From: Rhodoligotrophos appendicifer | GTDB taxonomy: Bacteria; Pseudomonadota; Alphaproteobacteria; Rhizobiales; Im1 | Assembly (NCBI RefSeq): GCF_007474605.1 | Contig: NZ_VHKL01000005.1 | Span: 62,001-126,000, forward strand | Direction: 5' to 3' | DNA: 64,000 bases | Shown: positions 8,245 to 17,400 of the stretch, piece after piece | How the letters are laid out: each line of letters starts with the position of its first letter | Position numbering within the stretch: the first letter of the stretch is position 1 | Program-made: the position numbers and the translations under genes | Notes under the pieces: generated by a model | Database searches by the model: none | Told to the model about the DNA's origin: nothing | The model's input: only the letters and a program-made list of their open reading frames with translations

Positions 8245-9738
8245 TCAGCTCTTGGTGATGGGGATCGCCACGAACATCTGATTGTCGCCGCGGCGAACCA
8301 GCATCAGCACGGACTTCTTCTCCTTGCTGACACCATCGATCGTCTTGCGCAGGTCGGCCGGAGACTTGATCGTGGCACCGGCCGCTTCGACGATGCGATC
8401 GCCCTGTTGCAGACCGGTCCGGGCTGCCTTGCCGGCAGGATCGACACTGGTGATGGTCACGCCATCACCATCGTCGGACGGCGCCACGCTGAGGCCGAGG
8501 CTGCTGAGGCTGGTCCCCTTCTCGGGATCCTGCGGCTCCGCGGATGCCATCTGCTTCTCCGCTTGCATAGCGGCGATGGCGACGGTGATGGTCTCCTCCT
8601 TACCGCTGCGCAGCACGCCGAGCTCCGCCTTCTCACCCGGCTCGATGCCGGCGATCTTGCGGGACAGATCGCGAGGATTCTTCACCGGCTCGCCATCGAC
8701 GCTGACGATCATGTCGCCGGTTTTGAACCCCGCCTTCGAGGCGGGTGAATCCGCGGTGACCTGGGTCACCAGGGCGCCTTGCGTGCTCTTGGCTCCGATG
8801 CTGTCGGCGATCTCCTGGTTGACGGGTTGGATGGCCACGCCGAGCCAGCCGCGGGTGACCTCGCCATTCTTGATCAGGCTCTCGACCACATTGGTGGCCA
8901 GGCTCGACGGGATCGCAAAGCCGATGCCGACGCTGCCGCCGGAAGGCGAGTAGATGGCGGAGTTCACGCCGACCACTTCACCTTTGAGATTGAAGGAAGG
9001 ACCACCGGAATTGCCGCGGTTGATCGGGGCGTCGATCTGCAGGAAGTCGTCATAGGGACCGGCGCCGATCTCGCGGCCGCGGGCCGAGATGATGCCCGTC
9101 GTCACGGTGCCGCCGAGGCCGAAGGGATTGCCCACCGCGACCACCCAGTCGCCGACGCGCGCTTCCTCTTTGGCGAAGGTGACATAGGAGAAATTGTGAT
9201 CGCCTTCGATCTTGATGACCGCCAGATCCGTCTTCGGGTCCGTACCGACGACCTTGCCGGAATATTCCTTGCCGTCGGTGGTGGTCACGACGACGGTGTC
9301 GGCTTTGTCGACCACGTGGTTATTGGTGACGACGTAGCCATCCGCCGAAATGATGAAGCCGGAACCGAGGCCGACCCGTTCCTGGCCGGGGGAGCGCTGC
9401 TGGTCGCGGAATTGCGGCATGTTCTTGAAGAAATCGAACAGCGGGCTGTCCTTGGGGATATTGGGCATGCCGGGAATGCCCTGGTCGCCGTCATCGGAGG
9501 CCGATGCCACTTTGTCATGGCTCTCGACTTTCACGCTGACCACGGCCGGCATGACCTTCTCGACGATGTCGGCAAAGCCTTCCGAGGGGGCGTGCTGACG
9601 CGTGACCTGGTTCGTCAGATTATCTGCGCGGGCATACTCGATCACCGGCCCGCTGAGCGCCGAGGCGCCAAGCAGCGCTGCCGCGCCGAGGGCCATGTAT
9701 ACCGTACGCTTGCGCGGTGGGGTCTTCGTGGGATTCAT
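8245..9738 (-). CDS. degP: Do-like periplasmic serine protease (DegP/HtrA family)
   Basis: A 497-residue S1C protease that degrades or refolds damaged envelope proteins. It has an N-terminal signal/anchor (hydrophobic stretch about 14-30), a trypsin-like domain with catalytic His141 (TNNHVVD), Asp171 (KTDLAV) and Ser244 (NRGNSGGPS), then two PDZ domains (about 290-375 and 400-490). ATG at 9738 is preferred over ATG at 9747 because GGAG sits about 9 bases upstream of the former and directly abuts the latter. It lies between a PAS kinase and a two-component system in the same orientation. An acidic Gly/Pro-rich loop (about 80-100) precedes the protease core. Confidence 0.94.
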   Translation of the reverse strand: MNPTKTPPRKRTVYMALGAAALLGASALSGPVIEYARADNLTNQVTRQHAPSEGFADIVEKVMPAVVSVKVESHDKVASASDDGDQGIPGMPNIPKDSPLFDFFKNMPQFRDQQRSPGQERVGLGSGFIISADGYVVTNNHVVDKADTVVVTTTDGKEYSGKVVGTDPKTDLAVIKIEGDHNFSYVTFAKEEARVGDWVVAVGNPFGLGGTVTTGIISARGREIGAGPYDDFLQIDAPINRGNSGGPSFNLKGEVVGVNSAIYSPSGGSVGIGFAIPSSLATNVVESLIKNGEVTRGWLGVAIQPVNQEIADSIGAKSTQGALVTQVTADSPASKAGFKTGDMIVSVDGEPVKNPRDLSRKIAGIEPGEKAELGVLRSGKEETITVAIAAMQAEKQMASAEPQDPEKGTSLSSLGLSVAPSDDGDGVTITSVDPAGKAARTGLQQGDRIVEAAGATIKSPADLRKTIDGVSKEKKSVLMLVRRGDNQMFVAIPITKS

Positions 9739-9841
9739 ACTCTTCATCTCCGCCGTCGGTGAGTGTGTCTTCGGCGTGAAGATGTGCTCCCTGTCTTACC
9801 GGCACCTTTCGGCAGCATTAAACTTTGTTAAGGTGGGGAAA

Positions 9842-12223
9842 TTAGGCGGCGCCATGGGCGCGAAAGCTCATGTGAGCCGCCATTGCCCTGGGATGCGGAA
9901 GCAGCACGGTGACCGTCGTGCCCTTGCCCTCGGTGCTTTCGATGCGAATCTGGCCGTCATGCAGCTCGATCAGCGACTTGGAGATGGCGAGGCCCAGTCC
10001 TGAGCCGCTCTTTGTCTTCGTGAGCTGGTTCTCCACCTGCTCGAAGGGTCGGCCGAGCTTGTCGATCGCCTTGCGCGGAATGCCGATACCGGTATCGGCG
10101 ATGATGATGGCGACGTGCTCGCCGCGCTCCTCCGATGTCACCGTCACCCGGCCACCGGCGGGAGTGAATTTGACGGCGTTGGCCAGCAGGTTGATGACCA
10201 CCTGCTTCAGCGCGCGCTTGTCGCCAAAGGTCGGCAGGCGGCTGGGCAGCTGGCGGACGATCTCGACATTCTCTTCGGCGGCGCGCGCGGAGATGATGCG
10301 CAGCGATTCCTCCACCACCCCGACGACGTCGATTTCCTTGATCTCGAGCTGCATGCGCCCAGCCTCGATCTTCGACATGTCGAGGATGTCGCTGATCACG
10401 TCCAGCAGGTACTGACCGCTGCGGTGGATATCGCTGGCATATTCCGTGTAGCGCTCGGTGCCGATGGGCCCGAGCATCTGCTGCTCCATCACCTCGCTGA
10501 AGCCGATGATGGCGTTCAGCGGCGTCCGGAGTTCGTGGCTCATATTCGCCAGGAATTCCGACTTGGAACGGTTGGCCGCTTCGGCGCGGGTTTTCTCTTG
10601 GGCATATTTCTCGGCGAGATCGGCGAGCCGCTGCGATTGCTGCTCCAAAGTGAGCCGCGACTTCTGCAAGTCACGCACGGTGTTCATGAGCTCACGCTCG
10701 CTGTCCATCAACCGCTCTTCGTGCTGCTTGAGCGAGGAGATGTCGGTGCCGACCGAGACGAAGCCGCCATCCTTGGTGCGACGCTCGTTGATCTGCAGCC
10801 AACGGCTGTCCTCAAGCTGCACCTCAAACGTATTACCCTCGCCGGGATCGATGTTGCCCACCGGTAGGCGCTGCCGCACCACCGGTTCCTTGGCGGCCTT
10901 TGCGACCTCTTCATAGGGCGTTCCCGAGCTGCAGACGCTGGCCGGCAGGTTGTGAAACTGCTGATATTTGCTGTTGCACATCACCAGGCGGTTGTCCGAG
11001 TCCCACAGCACGAAGGCTTCGGAGATGTTCTCGATCGCGTCGCGCAGTCTGAGTTCGGCCTCCTGGTTCAGCCGGTCCGCGAGCTTCTGCTCCGTGATGT
11101 CGATGGCGATGCCGATGAGGTGGGGCCCCACCTCGCCGGGCGATTGGGCAAGCTCCGCCCGGACCCGGAGCCACACCCAATGCCCATCGGCGTGGCGCAT
11201 CCGGAACTCCTGGTCCACCGCTTTGCGGCCTGAGCGCAGGAGATCGTCGACCAGGCGGTCCATCTGACGGTCGTCCGGATGCAGACGGTCGGCGACGGTG
11301 GCGTAGGAGAGGAGTTCGCCGCCGGTTTCGAGCCCCAAAATGTCGAACATGGAGCGTGACCAGAAGATGTGGCCGCGCGCGATGTTCCAGTCCCACAGGC
11401 CGCATCGGGCCCGGTCGAGCGCTTTGTCGAGCCGTTCTGTGGCGGTGGCGAGCGTATTGTCTGCCTCTGTGGCGCGTGCCGACTGCCAGTGGAAGGCAGC
11501 CCCGATCAGCGCCACCACCGCGACGGTGGCCACGAACAGGGTCACGAGGCGGATGGTGCTCGTATACCAGCCCGACAGCATCGCATCGCGCGACTGGATC
11601 ACGGCGAGGGAGGCAGGATAGGGATCGAGATCGCGGAAGGTGACGAAGACCTCTTCGCCGCCGGGCATCGTGACCGATGTCATGTCGTCGCCGACATTGC
11701 CGGACATGTAGAGCGCGGTCATCGGGAAGATGTCCGAGAGCCGCCGGCCTTTCAGCGAGTTGATTTCGGGCAGGATCGCATCGATCACCCCATCGCCATT
11801 GGCCAAGGCGAAGATCCGGCCCTCGGTGGCCGCATAGTCGGACAAATAGCGATTGAGGTCGCCCTCGCCGAGCCGCCGCGCCATGCCGCTCTTTTTCAGC
11901 TCGTCCGTGAGCATCGGCTGCAACAGCGATTGCAGCAGATCGGCCTGCAGGATCGAGGCCCTCTTATGCTCGGTGACGGAGGTCTGTCGCGCGTCCAGCA
12001 GATGCGCTGCGATCGCGCCACCCAAGGTGATCAGGAAGAGGCCGATCAGGCTGGTCACCAGGATCCGGAGCGCGCATTCCGAGATTCCGAGATGCGTCAG
12101 GCCGCGCGCAGCAAAGGGTAGGCGCAGGACGCGCTCCTTTGCAAATAGCTCCCCTATATGCGCCTTAGCCAAGGTCGGATCCCCACCGCCGTCCCGAACG
12201 GCCCCGCGCGCCTTGGGCGCCAA
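9842..12223 (-). CDS. PAS-domain membrane sensor histidine kinase
   Basis: A kinase of up to 793 residues. Numbering is from the longest frame (TTG at 12223). TM1 lies about 54-72, an extracytoplasmic sensor region about 73-220, and TM2 about 221-243. Two PAS domains follow (about 262-375 with a PAC-like WLRVRAELAQ segment, and about 395-500), then a coiled coil (about 500-550). The HisKA domain has phosphoacceptor near H561 in ANMSHELRTPLNAI, and the ATPase domain has NLLANAVKFTP and GSGLGLAISKSL. No receiver domain is attached and no regulator is adjacent on this side, so it is an orphan kinase. The true start is uncertain: no good ribosome binding site precedes 12223, and a later start just before TM1 is possible. 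Confidence 0.86.
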   Translation of the reverse strand: MAPKARGAVRDGGGDPTLAKAHIGELFAKERVLRLPFAARGLTHLGISECALRILVTSLIGLFLITLGGAIAAHLLDARQTSVTEHKRASILQADLLQSLLQPMLTDELKKSGMARRLGEGDLNRYLSDYAATEGRIFALANGDGVIDAILPEINSLKGRRLSDIFPMTALYMSGNVGDDMTSVTMPGGEEVFVTFRDLDPYPASLAVIQSRDAMLSGWYTSTIRLVTLFVATVAVVALIGAAFHWQSARATEADNTLATATERLDKALDRARCGLWDWNIARGHIFWSRSMFDILGLETGGELLSYATVADRLHPDDRQMDRLVDDLLRSGRKAVDQEFRMRHADGHWVWLRVRAELAQSPGEVGPHLIGIAIDITEQKLADRLNQEAELRLRDAIENISEAFVLWDSDNRLVMCNSKYQQFHNLPASVCSSGTPYEEVAKAAKEPVVRQRLPVGNIDPGEGNTFEVQLEDSRWLQINERRTKDGGFVSVGTDISSLKQHEERLMDSERELMNTVRDLQKSRLTLEQQSQRLADLAEKYAQEKTRAEAANRSKSEFLANMSHELRTPLNAIIGFSEVMEQQMLGPIGTERYTEYASDIHRSGQYLLDVISDILDMSKIEAGRMQLEIKEIDVVGVVEESLRIISARAAEENVEIVRQLPSRLPTFGDKRALKQVVINLLANAVKFTPAGGRVTVTSEERGEHVAIIIADTGIGIPRKAIDKLGRPFEQVENQLTKTKSGSGLGLAISKSLIELHDGQIRIESTEGKGTTVTVLLPHPRAMAAHMSFRAHGAA

Positions 12224-12461
12224 GCTCCCGAATCAGTAGTCCTATTGATTCGAAATGCGGGTCGTTTGTCCAGTGCTGGTGTGCAGACAAGACTCTGCCC
12301 TCTATGCGTGTCTCTCCGCCTGGTTTCGCGTGCCTGCCTGGGGAGCGATGTTCCCGGCCGAGGATCGCAGGATAAGGCGCCCGCCGCAATCTCGTTAGAC
12401 CGTGCACTGATAATATGCAGTGACGAAACTCGGTAAAAATTGCTCGATCTGGGTGGAAAAT

Positions 12462-15113
12462 TTACGCGAGGATGGTCCCGACGATTTCCACAAGGTCACG
12501 CGAGAGGCTGTCGCCGGCCCGCACGCGCTCGATTTGGCGCCGGGCGAGCGCCTGGCGGTTCGGCTCCAGCATGCGCCAGCTCTTGAAGTTGCCGGCAAGC
12601 CTTGCGGCGACTTGCGGATTGACCGGATCGAGCGCCAACAGCAGGTCGGCGAGCAGAACATAGCCTCGGCCGGAGCGATCGTTGAAGGCGACCGGATTGA
12701 GCGCTGCGAAGCTGCCGATCAGCGCCCGCACCTTGTTCGGCTTCTTCAGGGAGAATTCGGGATGCCCCATCAGAGTGCGGACCCGGTCGAGGGTCGAGGG
12801 GAATGGCCCGACCGCCTGCAGGGCGAGCCACTTGTCCACGAGCAGCGGATCGCTCTTGGCCCGTTCATAGAACTGCTCGAGTGCGGCATCGCGCTCCGGC
12901 CGGTCCAGTCGGGCCAGGGTGGCGAGCGCCGAGAAGGTCTCCGTCATGTTCTCCGCTGCAGCGAACTGGGCCCAGGCAAGCTGGGCGCCCGACGCGGCAT
13001 CGGCTGCCGCAAGCAGAGTGAGCGCGCAGGCCCTCAGGGCCCTGTTCCCGGCGCTGGCGGGGTCGGGAGAATAGGGCCCAGGAACGGCGTGTCGGTGATA
13101 GGCCTGGCGCAGCTCATCCCTCAGGCTGCGGCCGATATAGGCACTGAGATGGCGGCGTGCGAGATGGATCGCGTCGGGCTCGATGCTGGTGCCGATTTCG
13201 CTGGCGAGGTCGCCTTCCGTCGGCAGGGTCAGGAGCTCGGCGCGCAAGGCCGGGCTGAGACGATCGTCCAGGAGCGAACTGCGCAACGCCTCCGAATAGG
13301 CAGGGTCCTCCCACAGCCGCCGGCCCTCGACCAGGGCCCGGGTCAGCTTCACCAGCAGGGCCTTGGCGTAGATCTGCCCGGCCTCCCAACGATTGAAGGC
13401 ATCGCTATCGTGGCCCATCAGGAACAGCCGATCGGCATCCGACAGGCTGGCATTCAGCCGAATGGGCGCGGAGAAGCCGCGATTGATGGACAGCACGGGT
13501 CGCTCGGTGACCTCGTGGAGGCGCCAGACTTGGGACGCTTGCGTCAGTTCGAGGATCTCAGGCGCCGGGGTACCGTCGGCGTTGGTGACCGGCAGATCGC
13601 CTTTCGAACCGACGAGGGCGAAGGCGATCGGAATGATGAGCGGCGCTTTCGAGGGCTGTCCTGGCGTCGGCGGAGTGGTCTGCTCGGCGCGCAGCTCCAG
13701 CGTCTGCGATGGAGCGTCATAGGCCGTGGTGACCGTCACCAGGGGCGTGCCGGCCTGGTTGTACCAGCGCAGGAACGACCCCAGCTCGCGTCCCGAGGCA
13801 TCCTCCATGCAGCGCAGGAACTGTTCGATGGTGGCCGCCTCGCCGTCATGGCGCTCGAAATAGAGATCCATCGCAGCCCGGAAGGCGCGCCGACCGATGA
13901 GGCTGCGCATCATGCGGACCAGCTCGGCGCCCTTTTCATAGACGGTCGCCGTGTAGAAGTTGTTGATTTCGATATATTTTTCAGGCCGGACGGGGTGGGC
14001 GAGGGGGCCCGCATCCTCGGGGAACTGCTGGGTGCGCAGCAGGCGCACATCGGCGATGCGCTTGACCGTGCCGGAGCGGATGTCGGTCGTGAACTCCTGA
14101 TCCCGGAAGACAGTGAGACCTTCCTTCAGGCACAATTGGAACCAGTCTCGGCAGGTGATCCGGTTTCCTGTCCAGTTGTGGAAATACTCGTGCGCGATGA
14201 TGCTTTCGATATTGGCGTAGTCAGCATCCGTTGCCGTATCGGGCCGGGCGAGCACATATTTGTCGTTGAAGACGTTCAGGCCCTTGTTCTCCATGGCCCC
14301 CATGTTGAAGTCCGAGACGGCCACGATCATGAAGATGTCGAGATCATATTCGCGCCCGAAGGCCTCTTCATCCCAGCGCATGGACCGTTTCAGGCTGTCC
14401 ATGGCCCAGCCGCAGCGGTCCTCCTTGCCGGGCTCCACATAGATGCGCAGGGCGACGTCACGGCCTGAGGCGGTGGTGAAGCGATCGTCCACGCAAGCGA
14501 GGTCGCCAGCCACCATGGCGAAGAGATAGCAGGGCTTGGGGAAAGGATCGTGCCAGATCGCGAAGTGGTGTCCGTTGGCAGCACGGCCGCTCTCTTTCGG
14601 ATTTCCATTGCCGAGCAGGATCGGGGTCTCATCGCGCGCGCCCTCGATCCTTGTCGTGAACACGGCGAGCACATCCGGCCGATCGAGATAATAGGTGATG
14701 CGCCGAAAACCTTCTGCCTCGCATTGGGTGCAGTAGATGCCGTTGGAGCGGTAGAGCCCCGACAGTTCGGTATTCGCTTCCGGATCGCAGCTGGTCTCGA
14801 TCTCCAGCACGAAGGGTCTGACGGGGGCCTGGTGCAGGGTCAGATGCTCGCCGGTGACGGTGTAGGCATGAGCATCCAGAGCTGCGCCATCCAGGTGCAA
14901 CGACCTCAGGGTCAGGGCCTCGCCATCCAGCGTCAGCGACGCGCCGGAGGCCGGGACGGCCGGATTGGGCCGCATCTCAAGGCGCGACCGGACGATGGTT
15001 TCCCTCGGTGCCAGACGGAGGTCGAGAAAGACGGTGTCGATCAGATAGGCCGAGGGCCGGTAATCAACGAGCCGGGTCGTCGGCGGCGTTTCGGTGCGCG
15101 TGGCATCCTCCAC
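12462..15113 (-). CDS. pepN: Aminopeptidase N (M1 family)
   Basis: An 883-residue cytoplasmic zinc aminopeptidase that removes N-terminal residues from peptides; Escherichia coli PepN is of similar length. The exopeptidase motif GAMEN lies near residue 270. The zinc site HEYFHNWTGNRI with downstream Glu in CLKEG (HExxH-x18-E) lies near 304-326. The large C-terminal helical domain typical of the PepN (not LTA4 hydrolase) branch is present. It starts at ATG 15113 and is divergent from the DUF992 gene. It is followed by 238 bases without a clear gene before the PAS kinase. Confidence 0.96.
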   Translation of the reverse strand: MEDATRTETPPTTRLVDYRPSAYLIDTVFLDLRLAPRETIVRSRLEMRPNPAVPASGASLTLDGEALTLRSLHLDGAALDAHAYTVTGEHLTLHQAPVRPFVLEIETSCDPEANTELSGLYRSNGIYCTQCEAEGFRRITYYLDRPDVLAVFTTRIEGARDETPILLGNGNPKESGRAANGHHFAIWHDPFPKPCYLFAMVAGDLACVDDRFTTASGRDVALRIYVEPGKEDRCGWAMDSLKRSMRWDEEAFGREYDLDIFMIVAVSDFNMGAMENKGLNVFNDKYVLARPDTATDADYANIESIIAHEYFHNWTGNRITCRDWFQLCLKEGLTVFRDQEFTTDIRSGTVKRIADVRLLRTQQFPEDAGPLAHPVRPEKYIEINNFYTATVYEKGAELVRMMRSLIGRRAFRAAMDLYFERHDGEAATIEQFLRCMEDASGRELGSFLRWYNQAGTPLVTVTTAYDAPSQTLELRAEQTTPPTPGQPSKAPLIIPIAFALVGSKGDLPVTNADGTPAPEILELTQASQVWRLHEVTERPVLSINRGFSAPIRLNASLSDADRLFLMGHDSDAFNRWEAGQIYAKALLVKLTRALVEGRRLWEDPAYSEALRSSLLDDRLSPALRAELLTLPTEGDLASEIGTSIEPDAIHLARRHLSAYIGRSLRDELRQAYHRHAVPGPYSPDPASAGNRALRACALTLLAAADAASGAQLAWAQFAAAENMTETFSALATLARLDRPERDAALEQFYERAKSDPLLVDKWLALQAVGPFPSTLDRVRTLMGHPEFSLKKPNKVRALIGSFAALNPVAFNDRSGRGYVLLADLLLALDPVNPQVAARLAGNFKSWRMLEPNRQALARRQIERVRAGDSLSRDLVEIVGTILA

Positions 15114-15331
15114 TCGGAGCGGGTGTCAAAGACGCGCGAGTTAACAGGCACAATACGTTTCTGTCCATAGGGGCGCATCGAGGAGGGCGGCGGATGCCAG
15201 GGCTGCAACCAAATCCCCCTCCATCCGTTGACAGTCGACCACAGAGCGGCGCGCGACGCGGCGCGGTTCCGAGTTGGCTCGGCATTCATTTGGCCCGCCC
15301 TGTCGCGGGTCCTCGCAACTGGAGTATTTTG

Positions 15332-15811
15332 ATGACTGGACTTCGCACCTTGACTATCGCTGCCGCCATGGCCGCACCGCTCCTCTTGGCGGGCTATTCC
15401 GCGCAGGCCCAGAACCGCGTCGAGGCGGGCATGCTGACCTGTCAGGTCGCCGGTGGCGCCGGTTTCATTTTCGGATCCTCCAAGGCGCTGACCTGCACCT
15501 TTGAAGGTCAGGGCTTCCGGGAGGTCTATACCGGATCCATCGACAAGTTCGGCGTTGATCTCGGCTTCACCGCCGCCTCCGTGATCGCCTGGGGCGTCCT
15601 GTCGCCCACCTCGAACATGGGCCCGGGCGCTCTCGCAGGGACCTATTCTGGTGTTTCTGGTGAGGCGACGGTCGGCGCCGGCCTTGGTGCCAACGTCTTG
15701 CTTGGCGGCTCCAACCAGTCCATCGCGCTGCAGCCGGTCAGCGTCCAGGCTCAGAGCGGACTGAACGTTGCAGCGGGCGTGACCTCGATCACCCTGCAGC
15801 TCGCCCAGTAA
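15332..15811 (+). CDS. DUF992 family secreted protein
   Basis: A 159-residue protein of unknown function. A signal peptide is obvious (hydrophobic 8-22, likely cleaved after AQA near residue 26), followed by the DUF992 pattern: GMLTCQVAGGAGFIFGSSK, LTCTFEG, YTGSI.KFGVDLGF and a Gly/Ala-rich C-terminus ending in SITLQLAQ. Two conserved cysteines (LTCQV and LTCTF) probably form a disulfide. The family is, from memory, largely alphaproteobacterial. I chose ATG at 15332 because GGAG lies 9 bases upstream and the signal peptide starts there; the frame extends upstream without coding character. It stands alone, divergent from pepN, and is followed by a strong hairpin at 15832-15866. Confidence 0.85.
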   Translation: MTGLRTLTIAAAMAAPLLLAGYSAQAQNRVEAGMLTCQVAGGAGFIFGSSKALTCTFEGQGFREVYTGSIDKFGVDLGFTAASVIAWGVLSPTSNMGPGALAGTYSGVSGEATVGAGLGANVLLGGSNQSIALQPVSVQAQSGLNVAAGVTSITLQLAQ

Positions 15812-15831
15812 TCAGCAAATCGCGCTTGACG

Positions 15832-15866
15832 AGGAATGGGGATCAGCGATGCTGGTCCCCATTCCT
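15832..15866 (+). promoter_or_regulatory. 16-bp hairpin abutting the YcaQ-like start codon
   Basis: AGGAATGGGGATCAGC (15832-15847) pairs with GCTGGTCCCCATTCCT (15851-15866) over 16 bp with one G-U wobble and a 3-base GAT loop. It ends one base before the ATG at 15867. It lies 20 bases after the DUF992 stop, so it may be that gene's terminator, although no T-run follows. Because the AGGA that could serve the next gene is buried in the stem, it may instead restrict translation of that gene. Confidence 0.6.
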
Positions 15867-17195
15867 ATGTCTGATCCGTCCTTGCCCCCAACCACTCGCC
15901 TGACGCAGGCCCAGGCCCGGCGCATCGCCTTGGCGGCGCAGGGGTTTGCGCGGCCCCTCCCGGCGCGCGACATTGCCCGCCGCGACCTGCTGCGCGTGTT
16001 CGATCACGTCGGGCTGATCCAGATCGACAGCGTCAACGTCTTGGTCCGGTCGCACTTCCTGCCCGGCTTTTCGCGTCTCGGACCCTACCAGCCGAAGCTG
16101 CTCGAAGATCTCGCTTACGGAAGGCGGCGGCAGCTCTTCGAATATTGGGGTCATGAAGCATCCCTCATACCGCTGCATCTCTATCCTCTGATGCGCTGGC
16201 GCATGGCCCGGGCGGCCGAGGGGCGCGGCATCTATGGTGGTCTCGCGCGCTTTGCAGGGGAAAAGGCCGCCTATATCGAACAGGTCTATGAGGAGGTGGC
16301 TCAGCGCGGCCCCTTGGGCGGCGGCGAGCTCTCCGACGAGAGCCGCGGCGAGGGCGGCTGGTGGGGCTGGAGCGACGGCAAGAAGGCGCTGGAGTTTCTG
16401 TTCTGGTCGGGCCGGATCACCACGGCGGCCCGCCGCAACTTCGAGCGCCTTTATGACCTGACCGAGCGCGTCATCCCCGCCGACATCCTGTCGCTGCCCG
16501 TGCCGTCGGCGGCGGCCGCCCAACGGGGCCTGCTCGAAATCTCGGCGCGCGCCATGGGGATCGCGACGGAGCGGGATCTGCGCGACTATTTCAGGCTCGA
16601 CACCACTGAGACGAAACTGCGCCTGCTCGAGCTTGTTGAGGAGGGGGTGCTCCAGCCGGTGGAAGTGAAGGGCTGGCGTGATCCCGCTTATCTTCACAAG
16701 GATGCCCGCATCCCGCGCAAGATCCGGGCCCAAGCTTTGCTGACCCCCTTCGACAGCCTCGTCTGGCATCGCGATCGCGCCCACCGCCTGTTCGATTTTC
16801 ATTATCGCCTGGAAATCTACACGCCCGCCGAAAAGCGAATTCACGGCTATTATGTCCTGCCCTTTCTCCTGGGTGACCGTCTGGTGGCGCGCGTCGACCT
16901 CAAATCGGATCGCGCTCTCTCAAGCCTCAGGGTGCAGGGGGTCCATTGCGAGGAGGACGTGAGTGCCGACGAGGTCCTCGCCCCATTGGCCGTCGAACTG
17001 CGCCGCCTGTCATCTTGGCTCGGCCTGTCCGAGGTCGTCGTCAGCCGCGAGGGTGAGCTGGCGGAGGGATTGCGGACCTCTCTGGGCCGGGCGACAGCGT
17101 TTGTCCCCGCTGAGCCAGGGGGCGGGGCGTCACCCCTTGGCCAGGAGGAGGGTTTCGGCGACGAAGCGGACCTCAAGGGGACGCCCCGCGCGTGA
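15867..17195 (+). CDS. Winged-helix DNA glycosylase-like protein (YcaQ/AlkX, AlkZ family)
   Basis: A 442-residue protein of the HTH_42 (former DUF1006) family. YcaQ of E. coli unhooks interstrand DNA crosslinks and Streptomyces AlkZ removes bulky alkyl adducts. The catalytic QxD/Q motif is visible as LIQIDSVNVLVRSH; the QID form matches the YcaQ/AlkX branch. Other family marks are the FEYWGHEASLIP and TPFDSLVWHRDR.HRLFDFHYRLEIY stretches; the latter is split here to its key residues, D-x-L-x-W and the F-x-Y-x-L-E strand. An in-frame ATG at 15849 sits inside the loop of a hairpin, so I prefer ATG at 15867. Function as a crosslink or alkyl-adduct glycosylase is inferred from the family. Confidence 0.85.
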   Translation: MSDPSLPPTTRLTQAQARRIALAAQGFARPLPARDIARRDLLRVFDHVGLIQIDSVNVLVRSHFLPGFSRLGPYQPKLLEDLAYGRRRQLFEYWGHEASLIPLHLYPLMRWRMARAAEGRGIYGGLARFAGEKAAYIEQVYEEVAQRGPLGGGELSDESRGEGGWWGWSDGKKALEFLFWSGRITTAARRNFERLYDLTERVIPADILSLPVPSAAAAQRGLLEISARAMGIATERDLRDYFRLDTTETKLRLLELVEEGVLQPVEVKGWRDPAYLHKDARIPRKIRAQALLTPFDSLVWHRDRAHRLFDFHYRLEIYTPAEKRIHGYYVLPFLLGDRLVARVDLKSDRALSSLRVQGVHCEEDVSADEVLAPLAVELRRLSSWLGLSEVVVSREGELAEGLRTSLGRATAFVPAEPGGGASPLGQEEGFGDEADLKGTPRA

Positions 17196-17208
17196 TGATC
17201 ATTTTGGC

Positions 17209-17234
17209 GGAACTTTTTTCCAATCCAACTGTTT
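17209..17234 (+). promoter_or_regulatory. EcfG-type general stress promoter
   Basis: GGAAC at 17209-17213, 17 bases, then GTTT at 17231-17234. This matches the alphaproteobacterial EcfG (general stress response) consensus GGAAC-N16/17-GTT. The -10 element lies about 40 bases before the start codon of the 26-residue peptide gene. It falls in an intergenic stretch that is more AT-rich than its surroundings. Confidence 0.6.
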
Positions 17235-17272
17235 AATTGGCAAGTCAATCGTGTCCAAGATAGGAGAAAGAG

Positions 17273-17353
17273 ATGCCAGTTCTACTGTGGTGGCTTGGGG
17301 TGCCTCTTGGCCTTGTAATATTGTTGATGCTCTTCGGTGTTGTCAGCTTTTAG
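17273..17353 (+). CDS. 26-residue membrane peptide
   Basis: A short gene starting ATG at 17273 and stopping at TAG 17351-17353. The product is almost entirely one hydrophobic helix: MPVLLWWLGVPLG, then a Leu/Ile/Met/Val stretch, ending FGVVSF. Evidence that it is real: a strong AGGAGA ribosome binding site 5 bases before the ATG, an EcfG-type promoter at 17209-17234 and a perfect bidirectional terminator just downstream. The combination forms a complete, separate transcription unit. The function is unknown; a single-helix inner-membrane peptide made under general stress is the natural reading. I have a vague sense of similar Hyphomicrobiales peptides but cannot name a family. Confidence 0.7.
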   Translation: MPVLLWWLGVPLGLVILLMLFGVVSF

Positions 17354-17363
17354 AAGTCTATAC

Positions 17364-17400
17364 TAATAAACAAGGCGCCCACGAGGCGCCTTGTTTATTA
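17364..17400. terminator. Bidirectional rho-independent terminator
   Basis: TAATAAACAAGGCGCC (17364-17379) and its exact inverse (17385-17400) form a perfect 16-bp stem with a 5-base CACGA loop. The GC-rich inner stem is flanked by A-rich and T-rich arms, so it can act on both strands. It sits between the 26-residue peptide gene (plus) and the FMN reductase gene (minus), whose TAA stop lies inside the right arm (17398-17400). Confidence 0.9.

Noticed and set aside
12420-14468. Long plus-strand open frame opposite pepN
   Set aside because: It is a shadow of the pepN coding strand; pepN has GAMEN and HExxH motifs in order, the other frame has nothing.
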